The notes below the pieces were generated by a model. The model worked only from the letters and a program-made list of their open reading frames with translations, did not search any database and had not been told where the DNA came from. A stretch of DNA of 64,000 nucleotides from Lysinibacillus antri (GTDB taxonomy: Bacteria > Bacillota > Bacilli > Bacillales_A > Planococcaceae). Shown one piece after another: positions 26,922-35,707 of this stretch (positions are counted from its first letter, which is position 1; the number at the start of each line of letters is the position of its first letter). A program made the translations under genes and the position numbers. Location of the stretch: contig NZ_RYYR01000013.1 of assembly GCF_003977595.1 (NCBI RefSeq), positions 41,037-105,036 on the forward strand, written 5' to 3'.

Positions 26922-27573
26922 TACGGTTGTCATTTTTTTGATAATGAATCAATTATATAAAAAATATACATACCCATTTCTATTGCCTCTTTTGACAACG
27001 ACCATTATATTAGTGATCATTTTACTTTCATTTGATATTCCATACGCTGATTATATGGAAGGTGGTCAATATATTCAGCATTTATTGGGACCAGCTGTCG
27101 TAGGGTTGGCCTTTCCTTTGTACAACCAACGCCATTTAATTAGCAAATATAAATATACAATCATCTCAGGAATATTCATTGCTATGATCAGTGGGCTCTT
27201 TACGATTTATTTTATGTTAAGGATTTTTAAACTCGATGAATCGCTTATTTTAACAGCCTTACCCAAATCATTAACAACACCTATTGCGATGCAAGTAAGT
27301 GAAACAATTAACGGAATTCCGCCGTTAACAGCAGTCTTAGTAATGATTGCTGGTTTTGGTGGTGCTTTATTTGGACCATTCGTTTATAAATTAGGGAAAA
27401 TCCAATCGCCCATTAGTAGAGGTATTTCGATGGGAAGTGCAAGTCATGGAGTGGGTATTTCAAAGTTAAGGGATTATAGTGAAGAGGATTTATCAATGGG
27501 TTCTCTTGCAATGGGGTTAAGTGCAATCGTTGGAGCAATTTTATGTCCGATTTTTGTTATGATCTTTTTTTAA
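26896..27573 (+). CDS. CidB/LrgB-family membrane protein
   Basis: 225 residues with about six hydrophobic helices; the LrgB signature is seen in LTALPKSLTTPIAMQVSE and RGISMGSASHGVGISKLRDYSEEDLS. It starts with TTG after a strong AGGGGGAAGGGG site and overlaps cidA by 26 bp, so the two are coupled. Together they form the holin-like/pyruvate-transport pair. Whether this is the Cid or the Lrg type cannot be decided; there is no LytSR or CidR gene nearby. Confidence 0.88.
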   Translation: MKAVIFIISTVVIFLIMNQLYKKYTYPFLLPLLTTTIILVIILLSFDIPYADYMEGGQYIQHLLGPAVVGLAFPLYNQRHLISKYKYTIISGIFIAMISGLFTIYFMLRIFKLDESLILTALPKSLTTPIAMQVSETINGIPPLTAVLVMIAGFGGALFGPFVYKLGKIQSPISRGISMGSASHGVGISKLRDYSEEDLSMGSLAMGLSAIVGAILCPIFVMIFF

Positions 27574-27618
27574 ATTGTATAGTATTGTCAGAATTGTTTG
27601 CGTGCCAGGCACCAAAAT

Positions 27619-27656
27619 AAAAAGCATTCTAGTTATTTCGAACTAGAATGCTTTAT
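27619..27656. terminator. Bidirectional terminator between cidB and speA
   Basis: AAAGCATTCTAGTT and AACTAGAATGCTTT form a perfect 14-bp stem with a 6-base loop; A-rich and T-rich flanks suit convergent transcripts. Confidence 0.85.
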
Positions 27657-27684
27657 TCGTCTGAAAAGGATTTATAGGTGCACA

Positions 27685-29154
27685 TTAATAAATTGGTTTT
27701 CTCTCTTTAATGACACGAATTGTCTTCAAGCTACTATCTTCAGGGCCTTGAACAGGTAATCCTGCGTCAATATTCATTTTAATGTACTCAATATTATCTT
27801 CAGTTATTATTTCCCCGGGAATGAAAATTGGAATTCCTGGAGGGTATACCATAATAAATTCTGCGCAAATATACCCAGCAGACTTATCAAAATCTATTAC
27901 TTCTGTACTAGCGTAAAAGGCGTCTCTTGGTGACATTGCTAAAGCAGGAATATCCGGAACATTTACATTTGTTTCCTTTACTGTCGCATCCGATTCAAAT
28001 GCATTTGACATTCTTTGGAGTGCATTAATCAGTAAATTAATTTCCTTTTTCGTATCCCCTAAAGTAATAAGGCAAAGGATATTATAAAGATCGGATAATT
28101 CTACTTCGATATTTGCATTTAATCTTAACCATTCTTCTGCTTGATGGCCTGTAATACCAAGATCTTTTACACTAATAAGTAGTTTCGTTGGATCCATATC
28201 ATAGGTAGCTGAAGAATGAAGTATTTCTCTTCCTGCTACTTTTAAATGTGGAATCTTGTTAATTCGTTTTCTTGCGTCTTTTGCAAGGCGAATCGCATTA
28301 TCTATTAAATCATACCCATGGACCGCCAATTGACGTCTAGCAGTATCTAATGAAGCTAAAAGTGGGTACGATGTTGAAGTTGTCGTTAACATAGATAAAA
28401 TGGATTGTGCTCGGTTTACTGAAACTAATCCTTCACGTACATTTAATACCGAGCTTCCTGTCATGGAACCACCAAGTTTATGAACGCTTGTTGCAGCCAT
28501 ATCAGCTCCAGCTTCCATTGCCGATATTGGCATTTCATCATGGAACTTAATATGAACGCCATGCGCTTCGTCAACAATAACAGGAATATTGTGCGCGTGA
28601 ACGATATCCACAATACGTTTTAAATCTGTAGCAAAACCAAAATAGGTTGGGTTAATTACTAGCATAGCTTTTGCATCTGGGTATTTTGCTAAAGCCTTTT
28701 CTACAGACTCTGCTGAAATACCATGGGCAATACCGTACTCTACATCAACTTCTGGGTGAATAAAAATTGGAATTGCACCAGCTAAAACAATTGCAGACAT
28801 TGTTGATTTATGAACATTCCGTGGTACCAATATTTTATCACCTGGACCGACGACGGTTAAAATCATCGCCATTATGGCGCCACTAGTACCTTGGACGGAA
28901 AAAAATGTATGGTCAGCACCAAAGGCTTCAGCTGCAAGTGCTTGTGCTTCTTTAATTGCGCCTTTTGGTGAGTGTAGATCATCTAGTGGAGCAATATTAA
29001 TTAAATCAATTGATAAAACGTTGTCGCCGACGAACTCGCGAAACGCTGGATCCATTCCCTGTCCTTTTTTATGTCCAGGAATGTGAAATTGTATAGGATG
29101 TCTGTTTCGATGTTTGAGTAATACGTCGAACAATGGAGTCTCTAACTGTGACAA
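27685..29154 (-). CDS. speA: Arginine decarboxylase, Orn/Lys/Arg decarboxylase family (SpeA)
   Basis: 489 residues from the TTG at 29154. Fold-type I PLP enzyme; the cofactor lysine is in AATSVHKLGGS, with FHIPGHKKGQGMDP at the N-terminus and the family C-terminal domain. B. subtilis SpeA begins MSQ-ETPLF and is of equal length, and the neighbours (yktA, yktB, suhB, typA) are the same as around B. subtilis speA, so arginine decarboxylase (agmatine for spermidine synthesis) is the best call. A GTG 12 bp upstream lies inside the GAGGTGG ribosome site and is rejected. Confidence 0.92.
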   Translation of the reverse strand: MSQLETPLFDVLLKHRNRHPIQFHIPGHKKGQGMDPAFREFVGDNVLSIDLINIAPLDDLHSPKGAIKEAQALAAEAFGADHTFFSVQGTSGAIMAMILTVVGPGDKILVPRNVHKSTMSAIVLAGAIPIFIHPEVDVEYGIAHGISAESVEKALAKYPDAKAMLVINPTYFGFATDLKRIVDIVHAHNIPVIVDEAHGVHIKFHDEMPISAMEAGADMAATSVHKLGGSMTGSSVLNVREGLVSVNRAQSILSMLTTTSTSYPLLASLDTARRQLAVHGYDLIDNAIRLAKDARKRINKIPHLKVAGREILHSSATYDMDPTKLLISVKDLGITGHQAEEWLRLNANIEVELSDLYNILCLITLGDTKKEINLLINALQRMSNAFESDATVKETNVNVPDIPALAMSPRDAFYASTEVIDFDKSAGYICAEFIMVYPPGIPIFIPGEIITEDNIEYIKMNIDAGLPVQGPEDSSLKTIRVIKERKPIY

Positions 29155-29298
29155 CGCAGGTACCACCTCACTTTATGTAATTTACAAAACAAAATGAATT
29201 ATAGCACCTATTGAAGGTTATGACCATAATTAATTAAAGGAAATTTACTTAAATTAGCGAAACTAGTTTTATAGAAATGGAAAAAAGGGGATGACTTC

Positions 29299-30258
29299 AT
29301 GAATTGGAATACAAGAGTTACGGAATTATTAAATATTAAATATCCGATTATACAAGGAGGTTTAGCGTATTTAGGGTACTCAGATTTAGCAGCAGCCGTT
29401 TCAAATGCTGGGGGACTGGGTCAAATAACTGCGATGACTTTGGAAACACCTGAAATGCTTAGAGAAGAAATTCAAAAGGTACGCGAAAGAACAAATCAGC
29501 CATTTAGTGTAAACTTTGCATTTGGTCATTACGGTCAGGGACATGAAGAGAAATTAAAGATTGTAATGGAAGAAAAAGTACCTGTAGTTTCACTTACCGG
29601 GGCCAATCCAACGCCTATTTTTGAACTATTAAAAGGTACTGATATTAAAAAATTAGTGTTAGTCGCTTCAAAAAGACAAGCACAAAAGGCAGAGCAACTT
29701 GGAGCGGATGCAGTCATGGTTGTCGGGCATGAAGGAGGAGGACATTTAGGACGTGATGATGTAAGTACGATGGTTCTTGTTCCACAAGTTGTAGACAGTG
29801 TATCAATTCCTGTTATTGCGTCAGGAGGCATTGGAGATGGTCGTGGCTGGATGGCCGCACATATGCTAGGGGCAGAAGGGATCGAAATGGGAACCCGCTT
29901 TGTAGCAACAAAGGAATGCGTCCATGCATCAGCGCAATATATTGAGGCAATAGTAAATAGTACGGAAGTAGATACGACCATTATTAAACGGTCGCTAGGT
30001 TCTCCTGCTCGTGTTTTACGGACTGATTTTACTGAAAAAATTTTAGAAATTGAAAAAATTTCACCTACTTATGAAGCGTTAAAAGAACATATTAGTGGTA
30101 AGGCAAATAAAAAGTTTATACATGATGGTGACGCTTCAAATGGATTTGGATGGGCAGGGCAAGTCGTAGGATTGATTAAAGATGTTCCTACTGTAGAAGA
30201 ACTAATTGGGCGGATGGTTGCAGAAGCACAATCGTTAAGGCTAAAATGGGGACAATAA
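29299..30258 (+). CDS. FMN-dependent nitronate monooxygenase / FabK-like enzyme
   Basis: 319 residues of the 2-nitropropane dioxygenase/FabK family, an FMN TIM barrel. Seen: [29 protein letters not shown] at the start (its glycine-rich loop), [14 protein letters not shown] and [12 protein letters not shown] for flavin phosphate binding. It could oxidise alkyl nitronates or act as an enoyl-ACP reductase; the sequence alone does not separate these. It starts 132 bp from the divergent speA and ends 21 bp before yktA. It is not part of the syntenic B. subtilis block and may be a local insertion. Confidence 0.85.
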   Translation: MNWNTRVTELLNIKYPIIQGGLAYLGYSDLAAAVSNAGGLGQITAMTLETPEMLREEIQKVRERTNQPFSVNFAFGHYGQGHEEKLKIVMEEKVPVVSLTGANPTPIFELLKGTDIKKLVLVASKRQAQKAEQLGADAVMVVGHEGGGHLGRDDVSTMVLVPQVVDSVSIPVIASGGIGDGRGWMAAHMLGAEGIEMGTRFVATKECVHASAQYIEAIVNSTEVDTTIIKRSLGSPARVLRTDFTEKILEIEKISPTYEALKEHISGKANKKFIHDGDASNGFGWAGQVVGLIKDVPTVEELIGRMVAEAQSLRLKWGQ

Positions 30259-30278
30259 CTGAAGGAGAAGGTGTAGTG

Positions 30279-30557
30279 ATGGAATATTCATATCCAATTT
30301 TGCCAGACTGGTCAACAGAAGAGATTATTGATGTAATTAAATTTTTTGAAGGAATTGAACAAGCCTATGAGAAAGGGATTAAACGGGAAGATATTTTAGC
30401 TAGATATCGTCGCTTTAAAGAAATTGTCCCTTCAAAAGCAGAAGAGAAAACATTATTCCGCGAGTTTGAGGAAGTTAGTGGATATGTAAGCTATCAAGTT
30501 GTGAAAAAAACAAAGGAATTAGAAAATAGTCAATTAGTTCAATTAAATAAAAATTAA
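30279..30557 (+). CDS. yktA: UPF0223 family protein YktA
   Basis: 92 residues. The signature [20 protein letters not shown] and [24 protein letters not shown] match YktA (UPF0223), a small soluble protein of unknown function found throughout Bacillales. The frame opens 33 bp earlier, but AAGGAG lies before the ATG at 30279, which also gives the usual N-terminus. Location between speA and yktB matches B. subtilis gene order. Confidence 0.9.
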   Translation: MEYSYPILPDWSTEEIIDVIKFFEGIEQAYEKGIKREDILARYRRFKEIVPSKAEEKTLFREFEEVSGYVSYQVVKKTKELENSQLVQLNKN

Positions 30558-30568
30558 ACAACCCATAC

Positions 30569-30622
30569 AAAAAGGGCTTTTTTGCAATTATTGTTTAATT
30601 GTAAAAAAGTCCTATTTTTAAT
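30569..30622 (+). terminator. Terminator after yktA
   Basis: AAAAGGGCTTTTTTGCAATTA pairs with TAATTGTAAAAAAGTCCTA, followed by TTTTTAATTTTT. The stem is long and A/T-rich. The remaining bases up to 30900 contain no recognised feature. Confidence 0.8.
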
Positions 30623-30902
30623 TTTTAGTAGTAAGTTTTTAAGAATTTCTGCTTGTCAATAATAAATATTAAATAAAAATTTAAAAAACAACAAATTAAC
30701 AGTAGAAATATGTAATGTTTAGTTGTATTTTGTGCATATTAATTATACAACACACTAAAAGTTAGTGGAAAATTCAAAAATTCCCACTCCCTTTATATAG
30801 TTACTAGCTCTTCGACAACCCTGGGGCTGTACCAAAGGAAAAAAACTCCCTTGTGTTAGCCTCAACAGTTATTTAAGCTTGCGCAAACATCTACTGTTTT
30901 TC

Positions 30903-31529
30903 CTATTTACCAGTAATAATGTTGTAGATGGGCAATAATGCTTCAAATGTTTCTTCAGTTAATTGTAAAAACTGATCAGATGACAGATTAATTGCTTCAT
31001 CACGGGATATGTGGCGTCCTACTAAAAATTCACCTTTTTTGACGTCACGTAATCGGACTAACAACGGTTCAAGCTGTTTTTCACGACCTGTTTTTAAAAG
31101 AATTGCGTCTTGTGACATATGATCACCCGAAATAATAAAATCTTCAGGTAACTCGTTAAAAATATGAATATTTTCTAATAAACGAGTAGCCATTTGAGAT
31201 TTTTGAGGTGCTTCGTAAATAATTGCAACAATTATGAATAAATGTGTATTCCAAAGTCCAATTTGAAAATGAGGAAGCGATTTATAACCACGTTTGTATG
31301 GTGCAAATGCTACCCAAGAATCTTTAGGAGGATTGATTGTTCTTCTCGCATGTTTTGCGATATGTGGAAAAAATTCTTCACCAGTATTGACACTAAAATA
31401 ATTTGAAAACTTTTCAGCTAAAATTTGAAATTTTGGGCGAACAATTGTAGATAATGCATCCATACGTTGTTCAAGACCGTCAATTTCAAAAACATTAAAG
31501 TCGTTACTTGTCCAATTTACATTGTTCAT
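30903..31529 (-). CDS. yktB: UPF0637 (DUF1054) family protein YktB
   Basis: 208 residues matching YktB in length and pattern: NDFNVFEIDGLEQRMDAL at the N-terminus, FFPHIAKHARRTINPPKDSW and PHFQIGLW in the middle. Function is unknown; related structures are single-domain alpha/beta proteins. Here it runs opposite to yktA and ykzI, as in B. subtilis. AGGTG precedes the ATG. Confidence 0.9.
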   Translation of the reverse strand: MNNVNWTSNDFNVFEIDGLEQRMDALSTIVRPKFQILAEKFSNYFSVNTGEEFFPHIAKHARRTINPPKDSWVAFAPYKRGYKSLPHFQIGLWNTHLFIIVAIIYEAPQKSQMATRLLENIHIFNELPEDFIISGDHMSQDAILLKTGREKQLEPLLVRLRDVKKGEFLVGRHISRDEAINLSSDQFLQLTEETFEALLPIYNIITGK

Positions 31530-31647
31530 GGAGAAACACCTCTATCTTTCGATTACATGTTTATTTTATCTGTTTTTTGGGAAAAATTTTGTAACAAACC
31601 ATTCATGAGACCAAAATTTTTAAAAAATGAAAGGGAAGTGAATTATT

Positions 31648-31845
31648 ATGAAACAGATGATTAAAATTATACGTAAAGTTGATATTGAAAAGCAATATGA
31701 ACAAGTTCTACGTTTAGAGCTGGATTATGAACTTGCGTCACTGTATGCCGCTATGCAAGATAAAGATTCAAAAGAGATGGAAAAGAGTAAAAAACGATTG
31801 AAAGAGATACAAGACGAATTAGACGGTCTTCACGCATATGTTTGA
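31648..31845 (+). CDS. ykzI: Small YkzI-like protein
   Basis: 65 residues, charged and helical (KIIRKVDIEKQYEQVLRLEL...LYAAMQDKDSKEMEKSKKRL), probably a coiled coil. Its place between yktB and suhB and its size match B. subtilis ykzI; no function is known. GGGAAGTG precedes the ATG. Confidence 0.75.
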   Translation: MKQMIKIIRKVDIEKQYEQVLRLELDYELASLYAAMQDKDSKEMEKSKKRLKEIQDELDGLHAYV

Positions 31846-31860
31846 AATTTTCATAATAAT

Positions 31861-31906
31861 TTAAAAAATCACTTGCTCCGATATCGGATTGCAAGTGATT
31901 TTTGTT
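31861..31906. terminator. Rho-independent terminator after ykzI
   Basis: AAAAATCACTTGC and GCAAGTGATTTTT form the outer 13-bp stem, with an inner CCGATATCGG palindrome. Confidence 0.88.
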
Positions 31907-31985
31907 ATAATCAAAAGAAAGGGTACATGAATACGACAGAAGTTCTTAAAGTAGAATGGATGTTTGTTAAAAAGGTGGGGGCTAA

Positions 31986-32777
31986 ATGGACATACAACGA
32001 ATTGACCAATACGCAAAAGAAATGATTTTTGAAGCAGGAAAGCGAATTCGTGATGCGTTTTCGTACGATTTAAAAGTTGAAACAAAATCAGGAGCAAATG
32101 ATTTAGTGACAAATATTGATCGGGAAACAGAGCTTTTCTTTATTGAAAAAATCAAAGCATTCGATGCAACTCATAAAATCATCGGGGAAGAAGGTATGGG
32201 TGAAAAAGTGGATTCACTCGAAGGTCCTGTTTGGATAATTGACCCGATTGATGGGACGATGAATTTTGTCAAACAACACCGCCATTTTTTTATAACTATT
32301 GGATTTTTCGTTGATGGTATTGGAAAACTAGGATACATATTTGATGTGATGCGAGAAGATTTATTTTATGCAATCGAAGGTAAGGGGGCATGGTATAACG
32401 ACTCCCCAATGCGTAAACTTCAGCCATTAAAGATTGAGGAAGCAATTATTGGTATTAATGCAAGCTGGGTTACGCCCAATTCGTATTTAAATCACGAGAA
32501 AATGATTGAATTAATTCATACGATAAGAGGTACGCGTTCCTATGGTTCAGCAGCTATGGAAATCGCTTTTGTTGTTAGCGGTAAACTAGATGCTTACATA
32601 TCAATGTGTTTATCGCCTTGGGATATCGGTGGAGGAACTGTGATAGCGAAAGAGGTAGGCGCAATTGCAACGAATCTAAAAGGGGAATATTTCGACTTTT
32701 TAAATCCTGATACTTTTATTATTGCGAATCCATCAATCCACCAAAAAATATTGGAACATTATATTGAAGAAAAATAA
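31986..32777 (+). CDS. suhB: Inositol-1-monophosphatase family protein (SuhB/YktC)
   Basis: 263 residues. Mg2+-dependent phosphatase fold with the two metal motifs visible: WIIDPIDGTMNFV (near residue 82) and SPWDIGGGTVIAKEVGA (near residue 215), plus GEEGMGE. It hydrolyses inositol monophosphates or similar sugar phosphates such as fructose-1,6-bisphosphate or NADP in some members. Synteny with B. subtilis yktC is kept. GTGGGGG precedes the ATG. Confidence 0.92.
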   Translation: MDIQRIDQYAKEMIFEAGKRIRDAFSYDLKVETKSGANDLVTNIDRETELFFIEKIKAFDATHKIIGEEGMGEKVDSLEGPVWIIDPIDGTMNFVKQHRHFFITIGFFVDGIGKLGYIFDVMREDLFYAIEGKGAWYNDSPMRKLQPLKIEEAIIGINASWVTPNSYLNHEKMIELIHTIRGTRSYGSAAMEIAFVVSGKLDAYISMCLSPWDIGGGTVIAKEVGAIATNLKGEYFDFLNPDTFIIANPSIHQKILEHYIEEK

Positions 32778-32779
32778 AA

Positions 32780-32836
32780 CAAACCGCAAAGGGGCGTACG
32801 AAAAGTGATTTTCGAACGCCCCTTTGCGGTTTTTAG
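32780..32836 (+). terminator. Very strong Rho-independent terminator after suhB
   Basis: AAACCGCAAAGGGGCGT pairs with ACGCCCCTTTGCGGTTT (17 bp) with an inner GAAAA/TTTTC extension, ending in TTTTT. Confidence 0.95.
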
Positions 32837-32941
32837 TTGACTATGGCATGAAATCTTGTTTTTAAATGAATGTTAATAATCACTTGTGGAATGATAAGGA
32901 TACAACCTGTTGTCAGAGCTTTCGCGAGCGTTCTTTCGCTT

Positions 32942-33127
32942 TTATAGTAACCCTTGATTTTGAAATTTGCGTTTCATTTTGAATCCTGTCATCATTACAA
33001 CACATAATGCAACAAGTCCTGCGATTGCGGCTATAACGGATTTAATTGCGATTGCATAGCCTATTGAAATCATCGACAAAATTGCTGCCACTGCAAAAAT
33101 AAACATCACCATTTTTGCCTTGTTCAT
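32942..33127 (-). CDS. ylaF: Small membrane protein YlaF (DUF5325)
   Basis: 61 residues with two transmembrane helices (MVMFIFAVAAILSMISIGYA and VIAAIAGLVALCVVMMTG) and a basic C-terminus. Size, topology and position between suhB and typA match YlaF. GGAGG precedes its ATG on the minus strand. Function unknown. Confidence 0.82.
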   Translation of the reverse strand: MNKAKMVMFIFAVAAILSMISIGYAIAIKSVIAAIAGLVALCVVMMTGFKMKRKFQNQGLL

Positions 33128-33270
33128 TTGACATAAGCCTCCTTATTTATGTAGAAAAAGAAAATTTTTTTATTAAGAATGTCGAAATTGCTAAAATATG
33201 AAAAAGACATGAGCTTCTTCTTGTGCTATAATAACACAGTTAATCAGAAAATAGAATGTGGAGTGGAATA

Positions 33271-35112
33271 ATGACAAAGTTACGCGAAGATTTACGCAAT
33301 ATTGCAATTATCGCACACGTAGACCATGGTAAAACAACATTGGTAGACCAATTATTAAAACAATCAGGTACATTTCGTTCGAACGAACATGTAGAAGAAC
33401 GAGCAATGGACTCAAATGATATAGAACGTGAACGCGGGATTACAATCTTAGCGAAAAATACAGCAGTAAATTACAACGGTACACGTATCAATATCCTAGA
33501 TACACCAGGACATGCCGATTTCGGTGGAGAAGTAGAACGTATTTTAAAAATGGTAGATGGCGTTCTTTTAGTAGTTGATGCATATGAAGGTTGTATGCCA
33601 CAAACTCGCTTTGTATTGAAAAAAGCATTAGAACAAAAATTAACGCCAATCGTAGTAGTAAATAAAGTAGATAAAGATTCAGCAAGACCAGAAGAAGTTG
33701 TGGATGAAGTTCTTGATTTACTAATTGAATTAGGTGCAGATGAAGATCAATTAGATTTCCCAGTTGTTTATGCGTCAGGCGTAAATGGTACAGCATCACT
33801 TGATTCAGACCCAGCAAAACAAGAAGAGAACATGCAGTGCTTATTTGAACAAATTATCGAATCAATTCCAGCTCCTGTAGATACGCGTGAAGAACCATTA
33901 CAATTCCAAGTAGCATTACTTGATTATAATGACTTTGTTGGTCGTATCGGTATTGGTCGTGTATTCCGTGGAACAATTCATGTGGGACAACAAGTTGCTT
34001 TAATGAAGCTTGATGGTTCTGTGAAAAACTTCCGTGTAACAAAATTATTTGGTTTCTTCGGTTTAAAACGTGAAGAGATTCAAGAAGCATACACTGGTGA
34101 TTTAGTGGCTGTTTCTGGGATGGAAGAAATCAACGTTGGGGAAACAGTTTGTCCAGTTGACCACCAAGAAGCATTAACACCACTTCGCATTGACGAACCA
34201 ACTTTACAAATGACTTTCTTAGTAAATAACTCACCATTTGCAGGTCGTGAAGGTAAATGGATCACTTCTAGAAAAATTGAAGAGCGATTACGTTCACAAT
34301 TACAAACAGACGTGTCTCTTCGTGTAGAAGATACGGATTCTCCAGATGCATGGGTTGTGTCGGGTCGTGGAGAACTTCACTTATCGATCTTAATCGAAAA
34401 CATGCGTCGCGAAGGTTATGAATTACAAGTGTCAAAACCACAAGTAATCATCCGTGAAATTGATGGCGTAAAATGTGAGCCAATCGAACGCGTACAAATC
34501 GATGTACCAGAAGAATCAGTAGGTTCAGTCATTGAATCACTTGGTAACCGTAAAGGTGAAATGTTAGACATGATCAATGAAGGAAATGGACAAGTTCGTA
34601 TTATCTTCATGGTTCCTGCCCGTGGATTAATTGGTTACACAACAGAATTCATGTCGTTAACAAAAGGTTTTGGTATCATTAACCACACATTTGATTCGTA
34701 TCAACCTGTTGTTGCTGGACGCGTTGGTGGTCGTCACCAAGGTGCACTTGTATCAATGGAGACAGGAAAAGCGACAACTTATGGTATGATGCAAATCGAA
34801 GACCGTGGTACACTGTTTGTAGAACCAGGTACTGAAATTTATGAAGGTATGATCGTTGGGGAAAATAACCGTGACAACGATATTACTGTTAATATTACGA
34901 AAATGAAACAAAAAACAAATGTCCGTTCAGCAACAAAGGATGCTACAAATGTTATTAAACGTCCGAAAATTTTAACACTTGAAGAAGCATTAGAATTTTT
35001 AGATGATGATGAGTATTTAGAAGTAACTCCAGAATCAATTCGTTTACGTAAACAGATTCTAGATAAAAATGAACGTGAAAAACAAGCGAAAAAGAAAAAG
35101 TTCGCTGAATAA
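33271..35112 (+). CDS. typA: Ribosome-associated GTPase TypA/BipA
   Basis: 613 residues, the usual BipA length. Translational GTPase with G1 AHVDHGKTTL, G2 RGITIL, G3 DTPGHADFGGEV and G4 VNKVDK; the EF-G-like domains III and V and the BipA-specific C-terminal domain (GRVGGRHQGALVSMETGKAT) follow. It helps 50S subunit assembly at low temperature and other stresses. The frame opens 15 bp earlier, but the ribosome site GTGGAGTGG points to the ATG at 33271. Confidence 0.96.
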   Translation: MTKLREDLRNIAIIAHVDHGKTTLVDQLLKQSGTFRSNEHVEERAMDSNDIERERGITILAKNTAVNYNGTRINILDTPGHADFGGEVERILKMVDGVLLVVDAYEGCMPQTRFVLKKALEQKLTPIVVVNKVDKDSARPEEVVDEVLDLLIELGADEDQLDFPVVYASGVNGTASLDSDPAKQEENMQCLFEQIIESIPAPVDTREEPLQFQVALLDYNDFVGRIGIGRVFRGTIHVGQQVALMKLDGSVKNFRVTKLFGFFGLKREEIQEAYTGDLVAVSGMEEINVGETVCPVDHQEALTPLRIDEPTLQMTFLVNNSPFAGREGKWITSRKIEERLRSQLQTDVSLRVEDTDSPDAWVVSGRGELHLSILIENMRREGYELQVSKPQVIIREIDGVKCEPIERVQIDVPEESVGSVIESLGNRKGEMLDMINEGNGQVRIIFMVPARGLIGYTTEFMSLTKGFGIINHTFDSYQPVVAGRVGGRHQGALVSMETGKATTYGMMQIEDRGTLFVEPGTEIYEGMIVGENNRDNDITVNITKMKQKTNVRSATKDATNVIKRPKILTLEEALEFLDDDEYLEVTPESIRLRKQILDKNEREKQAKKKKFAE

Positions 35113-35141
35113 TTAATTGGTAGCTGGGGAAATGATGAAAG

Positions 35142-35534
35142 GTGTTGTGGAAGGTGGACTTGTTTGGAGTTTTAAATTTTGTTCAAGCTGCACCTACGAA
35201 TGCGAAGGAAAGTGAGTTTGTCTTTGGTAAAATGTCTCAGATAACACGTTTTATTTACGAGAACATGCCGAGTGATAAAGCTGCAGGTTGGGTAGTTTTT
35301 ATTCTTGTATTTTTATTATGTGCACTTGTATTTAAACTTGGATTTGCTAAAAATGACTTACCTTTAATAAAGAATATCATTATTTATATTTTCCTCTTCG
35401 TAGGGTGTATCGTCCTAACGTTTTTAGCATTGTTCTTACCAATGATCGAAGGCCTTATTGTAGCCGCGTTAATTTTAATTATTTATAAAACAAGATTATG
35501 GCGCGAAAAACGAGAAGAAAGAAGCGCAAGTTAA
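35142..35534 (+). CDS. ylaH: YlaH-like membrane protein
   Basis: Up to 130 residues with three to four hydrophobic helices (WVVFILVFLLCALVFKLGFA, IIYIFLFVGCIVLTFLALFL, LIVAALILIIYKTRLW) like YlaH of B. subtilis, which also follows typA. Function unknown. The start is uncertain: GTG at 35142, TTG at 35145 and TTG at 35160 are all in frame, and AAGGTGG lies just before the last. Confidence 0.8.
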   Translation: MLWKVDLFGVLNFVQAAPTNAKESEFVFGKMSQITRFIYENMPSDKAAGWVVFILVFLLCALVFKLGFAKNDLPLIKNIIIYIFLFVGCIVLTFLALFLPMIEGLIVAALILIIYKTRLWREKREERSAS

Positions 35535-35548
35535 TACCAACTAGTAGA

Positions 35549-35583
35549 AAAAAAGTCGATTCTTAAGTGAATCGGCTTTTTTA
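35549..35583 (+). terminator. Rho-independent terminator after ylaH
   Basis: AAAAAGTCGATTC and GAATCGGCTTTTTT form a 13-bp stem with a short loop and T run. Confidence 0.9.
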
Positions 35584-35622
35584 TTGATTATTCATACTTA
35601 CTAGAGGAAAGGTTTTTAAAAT

Positions 35623-35706
35623 ATTAGCCAAACTGTAGGAGATATTAGTCAAATACATGCAGTTATTAGCCAAACTGTAGCGGATATTAGCCAAACTCCT
35701 ACCGTA
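35623..35706 (+). repeat. 21-bp tandem repeat, four units
   Basis: Four consecutive 21-bp units of the type ATTAGCCAAACTGTAGCGGA-T; units 1 and 3 differ by two bases, unit 2 is the most diverged and unit 4 has a changed 3' half. The length is a multiple of three and would encode ISQTVxD repeats, but a stop codon lies directly upstream and there is no start, so it is a DNA repeat. It abuts the stop codon of the hpaB gene. Confidence 0.8.
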
Positions 35707-35707
35707 G

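Noticed and set aside
29535..29981. 148-codon minus-strand frame inside the nitronate-monooxygenase-like gene
   Set aside because: Shadow of a strongly conserved plus-strand gene; no ribosome site.
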